The position numbers and the translations under genes were made by a program. Positions 1 through 6,159 of a stretch of 11,585 nucleotides of DNA are shown piece by piece. The DNA lies in NCBI GenBank assembly GCA_014380505.1, contig JACMJT010000476.1, positions 1 through 11,585 of the forward strand. The letters are read 5' to 3'. The notes beneath the pieces were generated by a model. It ran no database searches, was not told the origin of the DNA, and saw nothing but the letters and a program-made list of their open reading frames with translations. The stretch's first letter is position 1. Every line of letters starts with the position of its first letter. This stretch comes from Hyphomicrobiales bacterium. Its GTDB lineage: Bacteria; Pseudomonadota; Alphaproteobacteria; Rhizobiales; Aestuariivirgaceae.

Positions 1-1
1 C

Positions 2-400
2 GGCAAAGGCAATAACGTCGACTTCGTGTTCGAGCATCCGGGCGAATCGACGTTTCCCGTGTCGGTGCTGATCGTGAAGCGCGGCGGCATGGTGGTGATT
101 TGCGCCGGTACCACGGGCTACAACCTCACGCTTGATGCGCGCTATCTGTGGATGCACCAGAAGCGCGTGCAGGGCTCGCACTTCGCCAATCTCATGCAGG
201 CGGCGAGCGCCAACAAGCTGGTGCAGGCGCGGCGCATCGATCCTTGCATGTCCGAGGTCTATGGCTGGCGCGATATTCCCAAGGCGCACATGAAAATGTG
301 GAAGAACGAGCACCGTCCCGGCAACATGGCCGTGCTGGTGTCAGCGCCCCGCACGGGTTTACGGACGTTCGAGGATGCAATTGAGGTGGCAGGGCGTTGA
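2..400 (+). CDS. ccr: Crotonyl-CoA carboxylase/reductase, C-terminal part (partial)
   Basis: This is the last 132 residues of a gene that begins before the window. The reading frame is open from base 2 and ends with TGA at 398-400. The protein text matches the C-terminal half of the MDR-superfamily reductase Ccr, with the stretches FEHPGESTFPVS, KRGGMVVICAGTTGYNLT, QKRVQGSHFANLMQA, DPCMSEV and HMKMWKNEHRPGNMAVLV. Ccr reductively carboxylates crotonyl-CoA with NADPH and CO2 to (2S)-ethylmalonyl-CoA, the defining step of the ethylmalonyl-CoA pathway, in the cytoplasm. The visible part holds the end of the Rossmann NADPH domain and the C-terminal catalytic tail. An ordinary acryloyl-CoA or crotonyl-CoA reductase is less likely because the whole tail fits Ccr. 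The gene converges on a metalloprotease gene whose stop lies 14 nt away, and a second gene of the same pathway (mcd) starts about 5 kb downstream. Confidence 0.93.
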   Translation, partial: GKGNNVDFVFEHPGESTFPVSVLIVKRGGMVVICAGTTGYNLTLDARYLWMHQKRVQGSHFANLMQAASANKLVQARRIDPCMSEVYGWRDIPKAHMKMWKNEHRPGNMAVLVSAPRTGLRTFEDAIEVAGR

Positions 401-420
401 AGTTGATTTTTCCTTCAGCG
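395..420. terminator. Weak hairpin between convergent ccr and metalloprotease genes
   Basis: CGTTGAAG (395-402) can pair with CTTCAGCG (413-420) as an 8-bp stem with one G-U pair and a 10-nt T-rich loop. The stem covers both stop codons. On the plus strand it is followed by ATATTTGTT, only moderately T-rich, and there is no T-run on the other strand. It could be a poor intrinsic terminator for ccr. It could also be chance. Confidence 0.25.
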
Positions 421-1002
421 ATATTTGTTGAGAAACGACAAGTCTGGTATGAGCTTTGCCTTCGGCCAGGTTCCTAGCTCCGTCATTCTATGCTGAGCGG
501 CTGCGAGACTGACTTGGCAATTCTGGGCTAGTTCGTCTGGGCTACTGAATGTCCTCGCAATGTGTTCGGGCATCAGAAAGTTCGAAGCAAATGTGTCAGC
601 TTGCCATTCTGCGCTTAGGGACCTGTTGTCAATTCTTCCGTAGTTAGGCTGTGCGGCTCTGTGCAATTCCTTGTCAGTGCTATGGAGCAGTAGGTGGCCC
701 AGTTCATGCGCCGCCGTAAATCGAGCGCGACCGTCACCTCTGATCAATTCTCGGTAAGTTGAGCACCGAAACACAATTTGAGGAGGATCAAATGAAGTCG
801 TCGCTAATACGTCACCCATTTCAGAATCTTCTCTGACCATCAGGATGAATTTTGGAACAAGCAATGGTAAATCGTGTTCCAAGATACCCGGCAAGTTTGA
901 TACATAGTGATGCCAATAATCGAAATAGTCCAACCATGCATTGGCTACTGCGGCAATTTCCTTTTTGCTTCGGGGAGTCGCGAACCAATCACCAGTCAAC
1001 AT
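415..1002 (-). CDS. ImmA/IrrE-family metallo-endopeptidase (COG2856, DUF955)
   Basis: The predicted protein has 195 residues. It carries the zinc-protease signature HELGH at residues 99-103 inside FTAAHELGHLLLH. The following helix is SAEWQADTFASNFLMP (about 130-145), with Glu132 the likely third zinc ligand. This is the ImmA/IrrE core. Family members cleave a partner XRE-type repressor, as ImmA does to ImmR of ICEBs1 and IrrE does to DdrO in Deinococcus. The start at 1002 was chosen because AAGGAG lies 7 nt upstream of that ATG; a longer frame from 1044 has no such site. The start overlaps the upstream XRE gene by 14 nt, indicating translational coupling and a partner relationship. The gene is much more AT-rich than its neighbours and uses codons rare in them. 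The C-terminal 50 residues have no recognised domain. The cleavage target is inferred, not shown. Confidence 0.88.
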   Translation of the reverse strand: MLTGDWFATPRSKKEIAAVANAWLDYFDYWHHYVSNLPGILEHDLPLLVPKFILMVREDSEMGDVLATTSFDPPQIVFRCSTYRELIRGDGRARFTAAHELGHLLLHSTDKELHRAAQPNYGRIDNRSLSAEWQADTFASNFLMPEHIARTFSSPDELAQNCQVSLAAAQHRMTELGTWPKAKLIPDLSFLNKYR

Positions 1003-1357
1003 GCTCGTCTCCTTGAATAAGATCTTTGAGTTTTCTGATCTCATTTGGCGTCAACTCATTGAGACGTTTAGACAAGGCAAAAGCTAATTCCGCGCTGGCA
1101 GCATTCTTTGGCCGAAACTTTATTACGTTCGTCGCTGATACAGTTGATTCTTCTAATATCCGCGCATCTCTAGGGTTCAACCCAAACCATTTTGAGACTT
1201 TTGAAGGGTAGGCTTCTGGTATCGGACGCATCCCGTTTTCGATCGCCGAAATGTATGACGTGCTGAGTCCCGTAGCCTCAGATTGGTCTGCGAGAAACAG
1301 GCCCCTATCGCGACGAAATTGCCGACAGAGTAAGCCGAAGGGAATAAGTCCTGACAA
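989..1357 (-). CDS. XRE-family helix-turn-helix transcriptional regulator
   Basis: The predicted protein has 122 residues. An XRE/Cro-type HTH covers roughly residues 7-63. Its recognition region is LADQSEATGLSTSYISAIENG (about 22-42), with the typical S-x-x-Y-I-S-x-I-E-N-G pattern. The C-terminal third (about 85-115) is a charged helical tail that could mediate dimerisation or be the site cut by the protease. The start is TTG at 1357, preceded by GGAG at 7 nt spacing. An in-frame TGA lies upstream and there is no better start codon. The gene overlaps the ImmA/IrrE-type gene downstream by 14 nt, so the two form one transcription unit. By analogy with ImmR/ImmA and DdrO/IrrE this is probably an autorepressor. 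The AT-rich composition suggests transfer. No toxin, integrase or other cargo lies next to it. Confidence 0.87.
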   Translation of the reverse strand: MSGLIPFGLLCRQFRRDRGLFLADQSEATGLSTSYISAIENGMRPIPEAYPSKVSKWFGLNPRDARILEESTVSATNVIKFRPKNAASAELAFALSKRLNELTPNEIRKLKDLIQGDEHVDW

Positions 1358-1409
1358 GTTGATGCTCCATATCCTGTATCTACGACGTCACGAGCCGCAA
1401 GATAGAGCA

Positions 1410-1437
1410 ATTATTCCACAAAACTGTAGAATGTCAA
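1410..1437 (-). promoter_or_regulatory. Promoter of the XRE/ImmA module
   Basis: Read on the minus strand, a perfect TTGACA (-35, 1437-1432) is followed after 16 nt by AATAAT (-10, 1415-1410), five of six matches to consensus. Transcription would begin near 1403, leaving a leader of about 45 nt before the TTG start at 1357. It is the strongest sigma-70-like promoter seen in the window, unlike the GC-rich surroundings. Confidence 0.7.
1413..1432. promoter_or_regulatory. Inverted-repeat operator candidate in the promoter spacer
   Basis: ATTCCACA (1413-1420) and TGTAGAAT (1425-1432) form an inverted repeat with a 4-nt centre (AAAC) and one mismatch per half-site pair. It fills the spacer and touches both the -10 and the -35 boxes of the XRE/ImmA promoter. 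Size, symmetry and position are those expected of an autorepressor site. The binding protein is inferred to be the XRE regulator at 989-1357. Confidence 0.5.
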
Positions 1438-1493
1438 CGGTTGTTTTGGGCGATCTGGACGTAGCCGGAGAGCGCTGGGATATCCGCCTTAGA

Positions 1494-2336
1494 TCAAGAT
1501 ACTCGAGTAATCCTTCGCACCGCCAGCACGCGGTTTACTTCGCCGCCGAAGATCAGCACCAGGGCCGCCAGATAGAGAAAGAACAGCGCAGCGAACAGGC
1601 CTGACAGCGAGGCATAGGTCGAGGCGAAGGTGTTGAAGTTCACCAGATAGATCGAGAAGACGCCCGACAGCGCGATCCACACGGCCACCGTCAGCAAAAC
1701 ACCCGGCAGCAATTCGACGATCCGAAGCCGTTTGGCCGGCAGGATGCGGTGGCAGAGCAGAAGGCCGGCGGTCAGCAGCACAATGGCGGCGGGATAGCGC
1801 AACTGTTCGAGTGCCGCGAAATTCTGGCGAAAGCCCGGCGCATGGGCGGCGATGGCGGCAAGGGCAACCGGCGCCAGGACGATCAGGATCGAAGTGGCGA
1901 GCAACACCACCGCTGTTCCGATGACAAACACAATACTCTGGCCATAGAGCCAGAACATGTTGCGATGCTCCCTGAGGTCATAGGCGCGGTTGAGCCCGAC
2001 GCGCACGCTATCGACGCCGCCCATGGCGCTCCAGATGGTGAGCGCCGCTGACAGGCTCAGCAATCCCGATCGCGGCACGGTGAGAATCGAGCGGATCTCG
2101 GACACCAAAGGCCGCACCAGTTGTTCCGGCGCCACGCTCAGCAGGTAGGTGACGATAGCTTCCGCCAGATTCTCGCTGCCGAAGAAGCCGCCGAGCGCTG
2201 TCAGGAAGATCAGAAACGGGAACGCCGAAAACAGGGTTCGGAAGGCGATATTGCCGGCCAGCGGAATAGCCTCGTCGGCGAACAGCCGCTGGAAAGCCTC
2301 CAGCGTCATTGCCGGTATGGTTGATTTGCCGGTCAT
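1494..2336 (-). CDS. YihY/virulence factor BrkB family inner-membrane protein
   Basis: The predicted protein has 280 residues and about six hydrophobic segments (roughly 31-51, 91-107, 131-157, 180-197, 206-230 and 243-266). The family signature is clear: the N-terminal AGNIAFRTLFSAFPFLIF, then RAYDLREHRN near 118-126, and the C-terminal FNTFASTYASLSGL followed by a helix ending in FGGEVNRVL. The family was once called ribonuclease BN, a function now assigned to another protein. Its real role is unknown, though some members are linked to transport or serum resistance. No clear Shine-Dalgarno precedes the ATG at 2336; Met10 at 2309 is an alternative start. It is the last gene of the mcd operon, 30 nt after the YkvA-like gene. 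No terminator with a T-run was seen behind it. Confidence 0.88.
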   Translation of the reverse strand: MTGKSTIPAMTLEAFQRLFADEAIPLAGNIAFRTLFSAFPFLIFLTALGGFFGSENLAEAIVTYLLSVAPEQLVRPLVSEIRSILTVPRSGLLSLSAALTIWSAMGGVDSVRVGLNRAYDLREHRNMFWLYGQSIVFVIGTAVVLLATSILIVLAPVALAAIAAHAPGFRQNFAALEQLRYPAAIVLLTAGLLLCHRILPAKRLRIVELLPGVLLTVAVWIALSGVFSIYLVNFNTFASTYASLSGLFAALFFLYLAALVLIFGGEVNRVLAVRRITRVS

Positions 2337-2366
2337 CGGAGATAACGGTTAACCAAGCCGCGGGCC

Positions 2367-2759
2367 TCAGGCCGTCGTCTCGCCCCGCCGGATGCGGGCA
2401 AGCGCCTCCCTCGCCTTGTCGCGATGGGCCTGTGTCATGTGGGTGCGGATCATGTTGACGGCGGTGAACAGCACGGCCATGTCGTCGGTGAAGCCGAGGC
2501 CTAGAATGAAATCCGGCACCACGTCCAGGGGAAGGATGAAATAGGCGAGTGCCGCCACCAGGATTCCCTTGGCCTTGCGGGGTGTGGCTGGATCGAACGC
2601 GCAATAATAGGCGGCCACCACGTCTTCGGCGAAGGGAAGGCCCGCCAGCACGCGCGCCAGCTTGGGCCAGAATCCCTGTTTCACTCTTTCATCCTGGTGT
2701 GTCACAACCACCGGCAGATTTCTCCCGCCCGAATATTCGCCTTCAGAAATGGGAGCCAT
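2367..2759 (-). CDS. YkvA/DUF1232 family protein
   Basis: The predicted protein has 130 residues. The DUF1232 core lies around residues 63-104, with the hallmark YFILPLDVVPDFILGLGFTD (73-92) followed by DMAVL. The usual Pro of the DFIPG motif is Leu here. The core is hydrophobic and probably a membrane hairpin, with a basic C-terminal tail. The function of the family is unknown. The ATG at 2759 was preferred to a much longer frame because AAAGGA precedes it by about 6 nt. The extra N-terminal sequence of the longer frame is low-complexity and antisense-like, and would overlap the HIG1 and SDR genes. It lies 11 nt behind the HIG1-type gene and 30 nt before the YihY/BrkB gene. Confidence 0.86.
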   Translation of the reverse strand: MAPISEGEYSGGRNLPVVVTHQDERVKQGFWPKLARVLAGLPFAEDVVAAYYCAFDPATPRKAKGILVAALAYFILPLDVVPDFILGLGFTDDMAVLFTAVNMIRTHMTQAHRDKAREALARIRRGETTA

Positions 2760-2770
2760 ACCATGTCCTT

Positions 2771-2962
2771 TCAAGATGTTTGCACGTACCACAGCCCCGC
2801 CAGCATGACGATGATGGCGATGAACTGGAGGATGACGCGCCAGCGCATCAGCGTTTGCGAGCGGTTGGCCGAGCCGCCCCGCATCATGTTCCACAGGCCG
2901 AGCACCAGTACCAAGAGCACCGCGCCAAGCGCTATGGGGATGAGATAATCGAAGATGTTCAT
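2771..2962 (-). CDS. HIG1-domain twin-transmembrane protein
   Basis: This small protein has 63 residues and two hydrophobic helices, about 6-26 and 44-61. They are joined by a loop RGGSANRSQTLMRWRVILQ that matches the conserved R-x-x-Q...MRWRV-x-x-Q region of the HIG1 (hypoxia-induced gene 1) family. In mitochondria, members such as Rcf1 associate with cytochrome oxidase and respiratory supercomplexes. The bacterial homologues are largely uncharacterised. The ATG at 2962 overlaps the stop of the SDR gene in an ATGA junction, so translation is probably coupled. Placement behind an acyl-CoA dehydrogenase, whose electrons enter the respiratory chain, fits a respiratory role, but this is inference. 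Confidence 0.85.
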   Translation of the reverse strand: MNIFDYLIPIALGAVLLVLVLGLWNMMRGGSANRSQTLMRWRVILQFIAIIVMLAGLWYVQTS

Positions 2963-3792
2963 TGGTCGGAGGCCTTGTTGAGAACGTAGTCCAGCCAGCG
3001 CTGTGGCAGCAACCGTTTGGCGACAGCCATGTAGGTGGTTGGTTGAGTGACGAAATAGCGCGCGCGGGGGTTATCGCTTTCAACGGCATGGATCAGTTTT
3101 TCCAGGACCGCCTCGGGGCCGAGCTTGAAACGGTTGGCGCGGCTCTCGCCCAGCCTGGCGCGCTGCCGGGCGTAAGCATCCCGATAGTGGGAATTGGTTT
3201 GGTCGATGTTGCGGTTGAAGGCGTCCAGCGCATGTTCGGTGAAACGGCTGGCGATGGGCCCAGGCTCGATCAGCGAGACACGAATGCCGGTGCCGCGCAA
3301 TTCCAGCCGCAGGGTGTCGGCAAGCGCTTCGATGGCAAACTTCGAGGCATTGTAGGCACCGCGCCATTTCAGCGCGACCAACCCCAGCAGCGACGAGCAA
3401 TGGACAATACGGCCTCTGCCATTGGCCCGCATGAGCGGCAGGCAGGCTTTCGTCAGCTGGTGCCAGCCGAAGACATTGGCGGAGAATTGGGCCTCAAGAA
3501 CGTCGCGCCGCAAATCCTCCACCGCTCCCGGCTGGCCATAGGCGCCGTTGTTGAACAGCGCGTCGAGCTTGCCGCCGCCGCGCTTGGCCACTTCATCGGC
3601 GCAGTCTGCTACGGATTCGGCATCGGTGTAGTCGAGGTACAATGCTTCGAATCCCTCGGCTTCCAGCCGCTGCAAATCGTCAGGCTTGCGCGCCGTTGCG
3701 AAGACCCGCCAGCCGCGGGCTTTCATGCCGTTGGCGCAGGCATAGCCGATGCCTGAGGAACAGCCGGTGATGAGAATGGTTTTGCCCGTCAA
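2959..3792 (-). CDS. SDR family NAD(P)-dependent oxidoreductase
   Basis: The predicted protein has 277 residues, typical of a classical short-chain dehydrogenase. The cofactor motif is TGCSSGIG (9-16). The structural motif is NNGA (81-84) in place of the usual NNAG. The catalytic set is Ser134, Tyr147 and Lys151 (YNASK), followed by EPGPI at 176-180. The C-terminal extension after about residue 190 is rich in Arg and may shape substrate access. The substrate is not evident. The start is TTG at 3792, whose TTGA overlaps the mcd stop by 4 nt, and AGG lies 6 nt upstream. Tight coupling to mcd makes an acyl- or hydroxyacyl-linked substrate possible but unproven. It is the second gene of the operon. 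Confidence 0.9.
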   Translation of the reverse strand: MTGKTILITGCSSGIGYACANGMKARGWRVFATARKPDDLQRLEAEGFEALYLDYTDAESVADCADEVAKRGGGKLDALFNNGAYGQPGAVEDLRRDVLEAQFSANVFGWHQLTKACLPLMRANGRGRIVHCSSLLGLVALKWRGAYNASKFAIEALADTLRLELRGTGIRVSLIEPGPIASRFTEHALDAFNRNIDQTNSHYRDAYARQRARLGESRANRFKLGPEAVLEKLIHAVESDNPRARYFVTQPTTYMAVAKRLLPQRWLDYVLNKASDQ

Positions 3793-5456
3793 TTGCCACC
3801 TTCGAGCAGGCGCCGCGCGATCACCTGCGCTTGGATTTCGGCGGCCCCTTCAAAGATGTTGAGAATGCGAGCATCGCACAACACGCGGCTTATCTGATAT
3901 TCCAGCGCGAAGCCGTTACCGCCGTGAATCTGCAAGGCGTTGTCGGCGGCGGCCCAGGCAACGCGGGCGGCCAAAAGCTTGGCCATGCCGGCTTCGAGAT
4001 CGCAACGGCGCCCCGCATCCTTTTCCCGCGCGGCGTGGAAGGTAAGCTGGCGCGCCACCATGATTTCGGCCGCCATCATGGCGAGTTTGTCGGCGATCCT
4101 CGGAAATTTGACGATTGTCCTGCCGAATTGCGTGCGGTCCATCGCATATTGAAGCCCGAGATCGAGGGCATTCTGGGCCACGCCCACGGCGCGGGCCGCC
4201 GTCTGGATGCGGGCCGATTCGAAGGTTTGCATCAGTTGCTTGAAGCCCTGGCCCTCGATGCCGCCGAGCAGGTTTTCCGCCTTCACCTCGAAATCCTCAA
4301 AGCGGATTTCATATTCCTTCATGCCGCGATAGCCCAGTACCTCGATCTCGGAACCCGACATGCCCTTTGCCGGAAACGGATCGGCATCGGAGCCGCGCGG
4401 CTTTTCGGCCAGAAACATGGAGAGGCCGCGATAGCCGGTCTCGCCGGGGTTGGTGCGGGCGAGCAGCGTCATCACGTCGGCGCGCACCGGATGGGTGATC
4501 CAGGTCTTGTTGCCGGTGATCTTGTAAGTGCCCCCATCGCGGACCGCCCGGGTGGCGAGGGCGCCCAGATCCGAGCCGGTATTGGGTTCGGTGAAAACCG
4601 CCGTGGGCAGGATTTCGCCCGAAGCAATCTTTGGCAGCCATTTGCGTTTTTGGTCTTCGGTGCCGCCACAGAGAATAAGTTCGCAAGCGATCTCGGCGCG
4701 GGTTCCGAGCGAACCTACGGCGATCCAGCCGCGGGACAATTCCTCGGAGACGACGCACATGGATTCCCTGGATAGCCCCAGGCCGCCGAATTCTTCCGGC
4801 AGCGTGAGCGCGAAGATACCGAGATCCGCCAGCTCCCGCACAATCTCCATGGGCACATAGGCGTTTTCGCGGTGCCAGCGGTGGGCGTGGGGAGCCACCT
4901 TGTCGGTCACGAAGCGAGCCATGGTCTGGCGCATTTCGGACAGTGTCGGATCAAGGCCTGAGTCCGCCGATTGGCCCGCCGCCATAAGGGCCACGAGACG
5001 GCCACGGGCCCCGGCACTGTTGCCCGATGCAAACAGGGGGTTGGCGGCAAGGCGCGCCGTATCGGCGGGTGCTAAACCAAGATCGGCCGGCCTTGCCCAT
5101 TCGCCCTGGTTCATGGGAATGCCGCCCACGATCTGGTTCAGATATTCGCCGGCCGCGATCTGCACCGTAAGCTGTTCGATCTCGCCAAAACGATTTTCAC
5201 GGCCAAGCCGTTCGCCGTATCTCGCCAGTTCGCGGAGGGCGGTTGCATAGGTTGCAAGCCAGGAAAGTCCGTGGGCTGCGTGTTGTTCGCGGTCGAGAGA
5301 CTCGGCGGACAATTTTCCACCGGGCATGATTTTTGGCGCGAGTTTCGATTTCGCCTTGGCGAAAACCGCTTCGGCCTCAGCCGCCGCCTCGCTCAAGCAA
5401 ACTGCAAGTCCGTTCAGAATCGGACCCTCACCTCGTGCCTGTTCCATTGCCGCCAC
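3789..5456 (-). CDS. mcd: (2S)-methylsuccinyl-CoA dehydrogenase (acyl-CoA dehydrogenase family)
   Basis: The predicted protein has 555 residues, about 150 longer than common acyl-CoA dehydrogenases. The extra N-terminal domain (1-150) contains EQHAAHGLSWLATY, FGEIEQLTVQIAAGEYL and GGIPMNQGE, as in Mcd of the ethylmalonyl-CoA pathway. The dehydrogenase core follows, with FTEPNTGSD (288-296), DRTQFG (440-445), HGGNGF (511-516) and IFEGAAEIQ, where Glu536 is the probable catalytic base. Mcd is an FAD enzyme that oxidises (2S)-methylsuccinyl-CoA to mesaconyl-CoA and passes electrons to electron-transfer flavoprotein. The ccr end 3.4 kb beyond its stop supports the assignment. The start is GTG at 5456 with GAGG at 9 nt; ATG at 5447 is an alternative. 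It heads a five-gene minus-strand operon. A generic acyl-CoA dehydrogenase is the less likely option. Confidence 0.9.
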   Translation of the reverse strand: MAAMEQARGEGPILNGLAVCLSEAAAEAEAVFAKAKSKLAPKIMPGGKLSAESLDREQHAAHGLSWLATYATALRELARYGERLGRENRFGEIEQLTVQIAAGEYLNQIVGGIPMNQGEWARPADLGLAPADTARLAANPLFASGNSAGARGRLVALMAAGQSADSGLDPTLSEMRQTMARFVTDKVAPHAHRWHRENAYVPMEIVRELADLGIFALTLPEEFGGLGLSRESMCVVSEELSRGWIAVGSLGTRAEIACELILCGGTEDQKRKWLPKIASGEILPTAVFTEPNTGSDLGALATRAVRDGGTYKITGNKTWITHPVRADVMTLLARTNPGETGYRGLSMFLAEKPRGSDADPFPAKGMSGSEIEVLGYRGMKEYEIRFEDFEVKAENLLGGIEGQGFKQLMQTFESARIQTAARAVGVAQNALDLGLQYAMDRTQFGRTIVKFPRIADKLAMMAAEIMVARQLTFHAAREKDAGRRCDLEAGMAKLLAARVAWAAADNALQIHGGNGFALEYQISRVLCDARILNIFEGAAEIQAQVIARRLLEGGN

Positions 5457-5490
5457 GGGCCCAAACCTCGCAAATCCACGTCAGGAACGG

Positions 5491-5517
5491 CATATAGCAG
5501 GTATGTTTGCACTGCAA
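5491..5517 (-). promoter_or_regulatory. Palindrome and weak promoter before mcd
   Basis: TTGCACTGCAA at 5507-5517 is a perfect 11-bp palindrome (5+1+5). On the minus strand it starts with TTGCAG, a partial -35, and is followed 15 nt later by TATATG (5496-5491), a partial -10. The -10 is about 35 nt upstream of the mcd start. The spacing is short, so the promoter call is weak, but the palindrome is well placed to be an operator. Confidence 0.35.
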
Positions 5518-5600
5518 TAAGCCCCGCCCCATTTGGGCCGAAATCCTCAAGCAACTGGGGCCGATGGATTTTTCCACTTCACAAGGGTAGGATCGCCAGC

Positions 5601-6125
5601 ATGATTCCAGCACGGCGGGCAGGGATTCTGGCGGTCCTGTTTTTGACATCGGGTGCCTGCGTCAGCGCCAAGGCCCAATCCGGCGACACCATCCTGTTGG
5701 GTGAATTCCAGCACTGGGCCGCCTATACCTTCAAGGCGCCGGACAGCAAGGTCTGCTACATTTCCTCGCGGCCGCGGGCGAGCGAACCCAAGACCGCCAA
5801 GCGCGGTGAGGCCTACTTTCTTGTCACCCACATGCCGGGCCGCAAACCGCCGATCAGGGCAGAGGTTTCGACCCAGATCGGCTACCCGTTCAAAATGGAT
5901 GCAGGCGTCAAGCTGACAGTCGAAAATGAGTCCTTCGAACTATATCCCAACGAAGAGTTTGCCTGGGCCGACAGCGTAAGCGACAAGAAGATCGTGGCCG
6001 CCATGAAGAACGGTAAAACGCTCACGGTAAAGGGCACGTCGTGGCGCGGCACCGAAACGCTCGACACCTATTCGCTTGAGGGCATGCCGGCGGCGCTGGC
6101 CAAAATCGACGAGGCCTGCAAGTAG
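5601..6125 (+). CDS. Invasion-associated locus B (IalB) family protein, exported
   Basis: The predicted protein has 174 residues. An N-terminal signal peptide (basic MIPARRAG, then a hydrophobic stretch) has a likely signal peptidase I site after AKA at residue 25. The mature part carries the IalB family pattern: [11 protein letters not shown] (48-58), [23 protein letters not shown], an [14 protein letters not shown] block and [19 protein letters not shown] at the end. Cys52 and Cys173 are candidates for a disulfide. The family is named after a Bartonella protein tied to erythrocyte invasion, but it is widespread in free-living Alphaproteobacteria and its general function is unknown. The ATG at 5601 has AGGA 8 nt upstream and begins exactly at the signal peptide; the open frame extends further upstream without homology. 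It precedes rlmN by 34 nt, so they are probably co-transcribed. Confidence 0.9.
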   Translation: MIPARRAGILAVLFLTSGACVSAKAQSGDTILLGEFQHWAAYTFKAPDSKVCYISSRPRASEPKTAKRGEAYFLVTHMPGRKPPIRAEVSTQIGYPFKMDAGVKLTVENESFELYPNEEFAWADSVSDKKIVAAMKNGKTLTVKGTSWRGTETLDTYSLEGMPAALAKIDEACK

Positions 6126-6159
6126 CGGAAACCCGCCCCTCTGTGCTAGGGCACGCACC

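Noticed and set aside
1177..1410. 77-residue minus-strand frame overlapping the XRE gene start
   Set aside because: It is in another frame from the HTH protein, has no domain, and its start falls inside the XRE gene's own promoter -10 box.
1438..1493. Possible terminator after the mcd operon
   Set aside because: Short palindromes such as GGATATCC and AGCGCT occur, but there is no stable stem followed by a T-run on the minus strand.
401..1493. Target-site duplication flanking the XRE/ImmA cassette
   Set aside because: GTTGATTTT near 403 and GTTGTTTTG near 1440 are only loosely similar and are not convincing direct repeats.
2760..3089. Upstream extension of the YkvA-like protein to 240 residues
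   Set aside because: It would overlap the HIG1 and SDR genes out of frame. The ATG at 2759 has a good ribosome site and starts just before the conserved part.
2962..3756. 264-residue plus-strand frame opposite the SDR gene
   Set aside because: It is antisense to a clear SDR with all catalytic motifs and has no motifs of its own.
3831..4775. 314-residue plus-strand frame inside mcd
   Set aside because: It lies antisense to the conserved Mcd dehydrogenase core and has His/Gly/Ala-rich composition without a family match.
5271..5600. Upstream extension of the IalB protein
   Set aside because: It runs through the mcd start and control region. The signal peptide begins exactly at the ATG at 5601.
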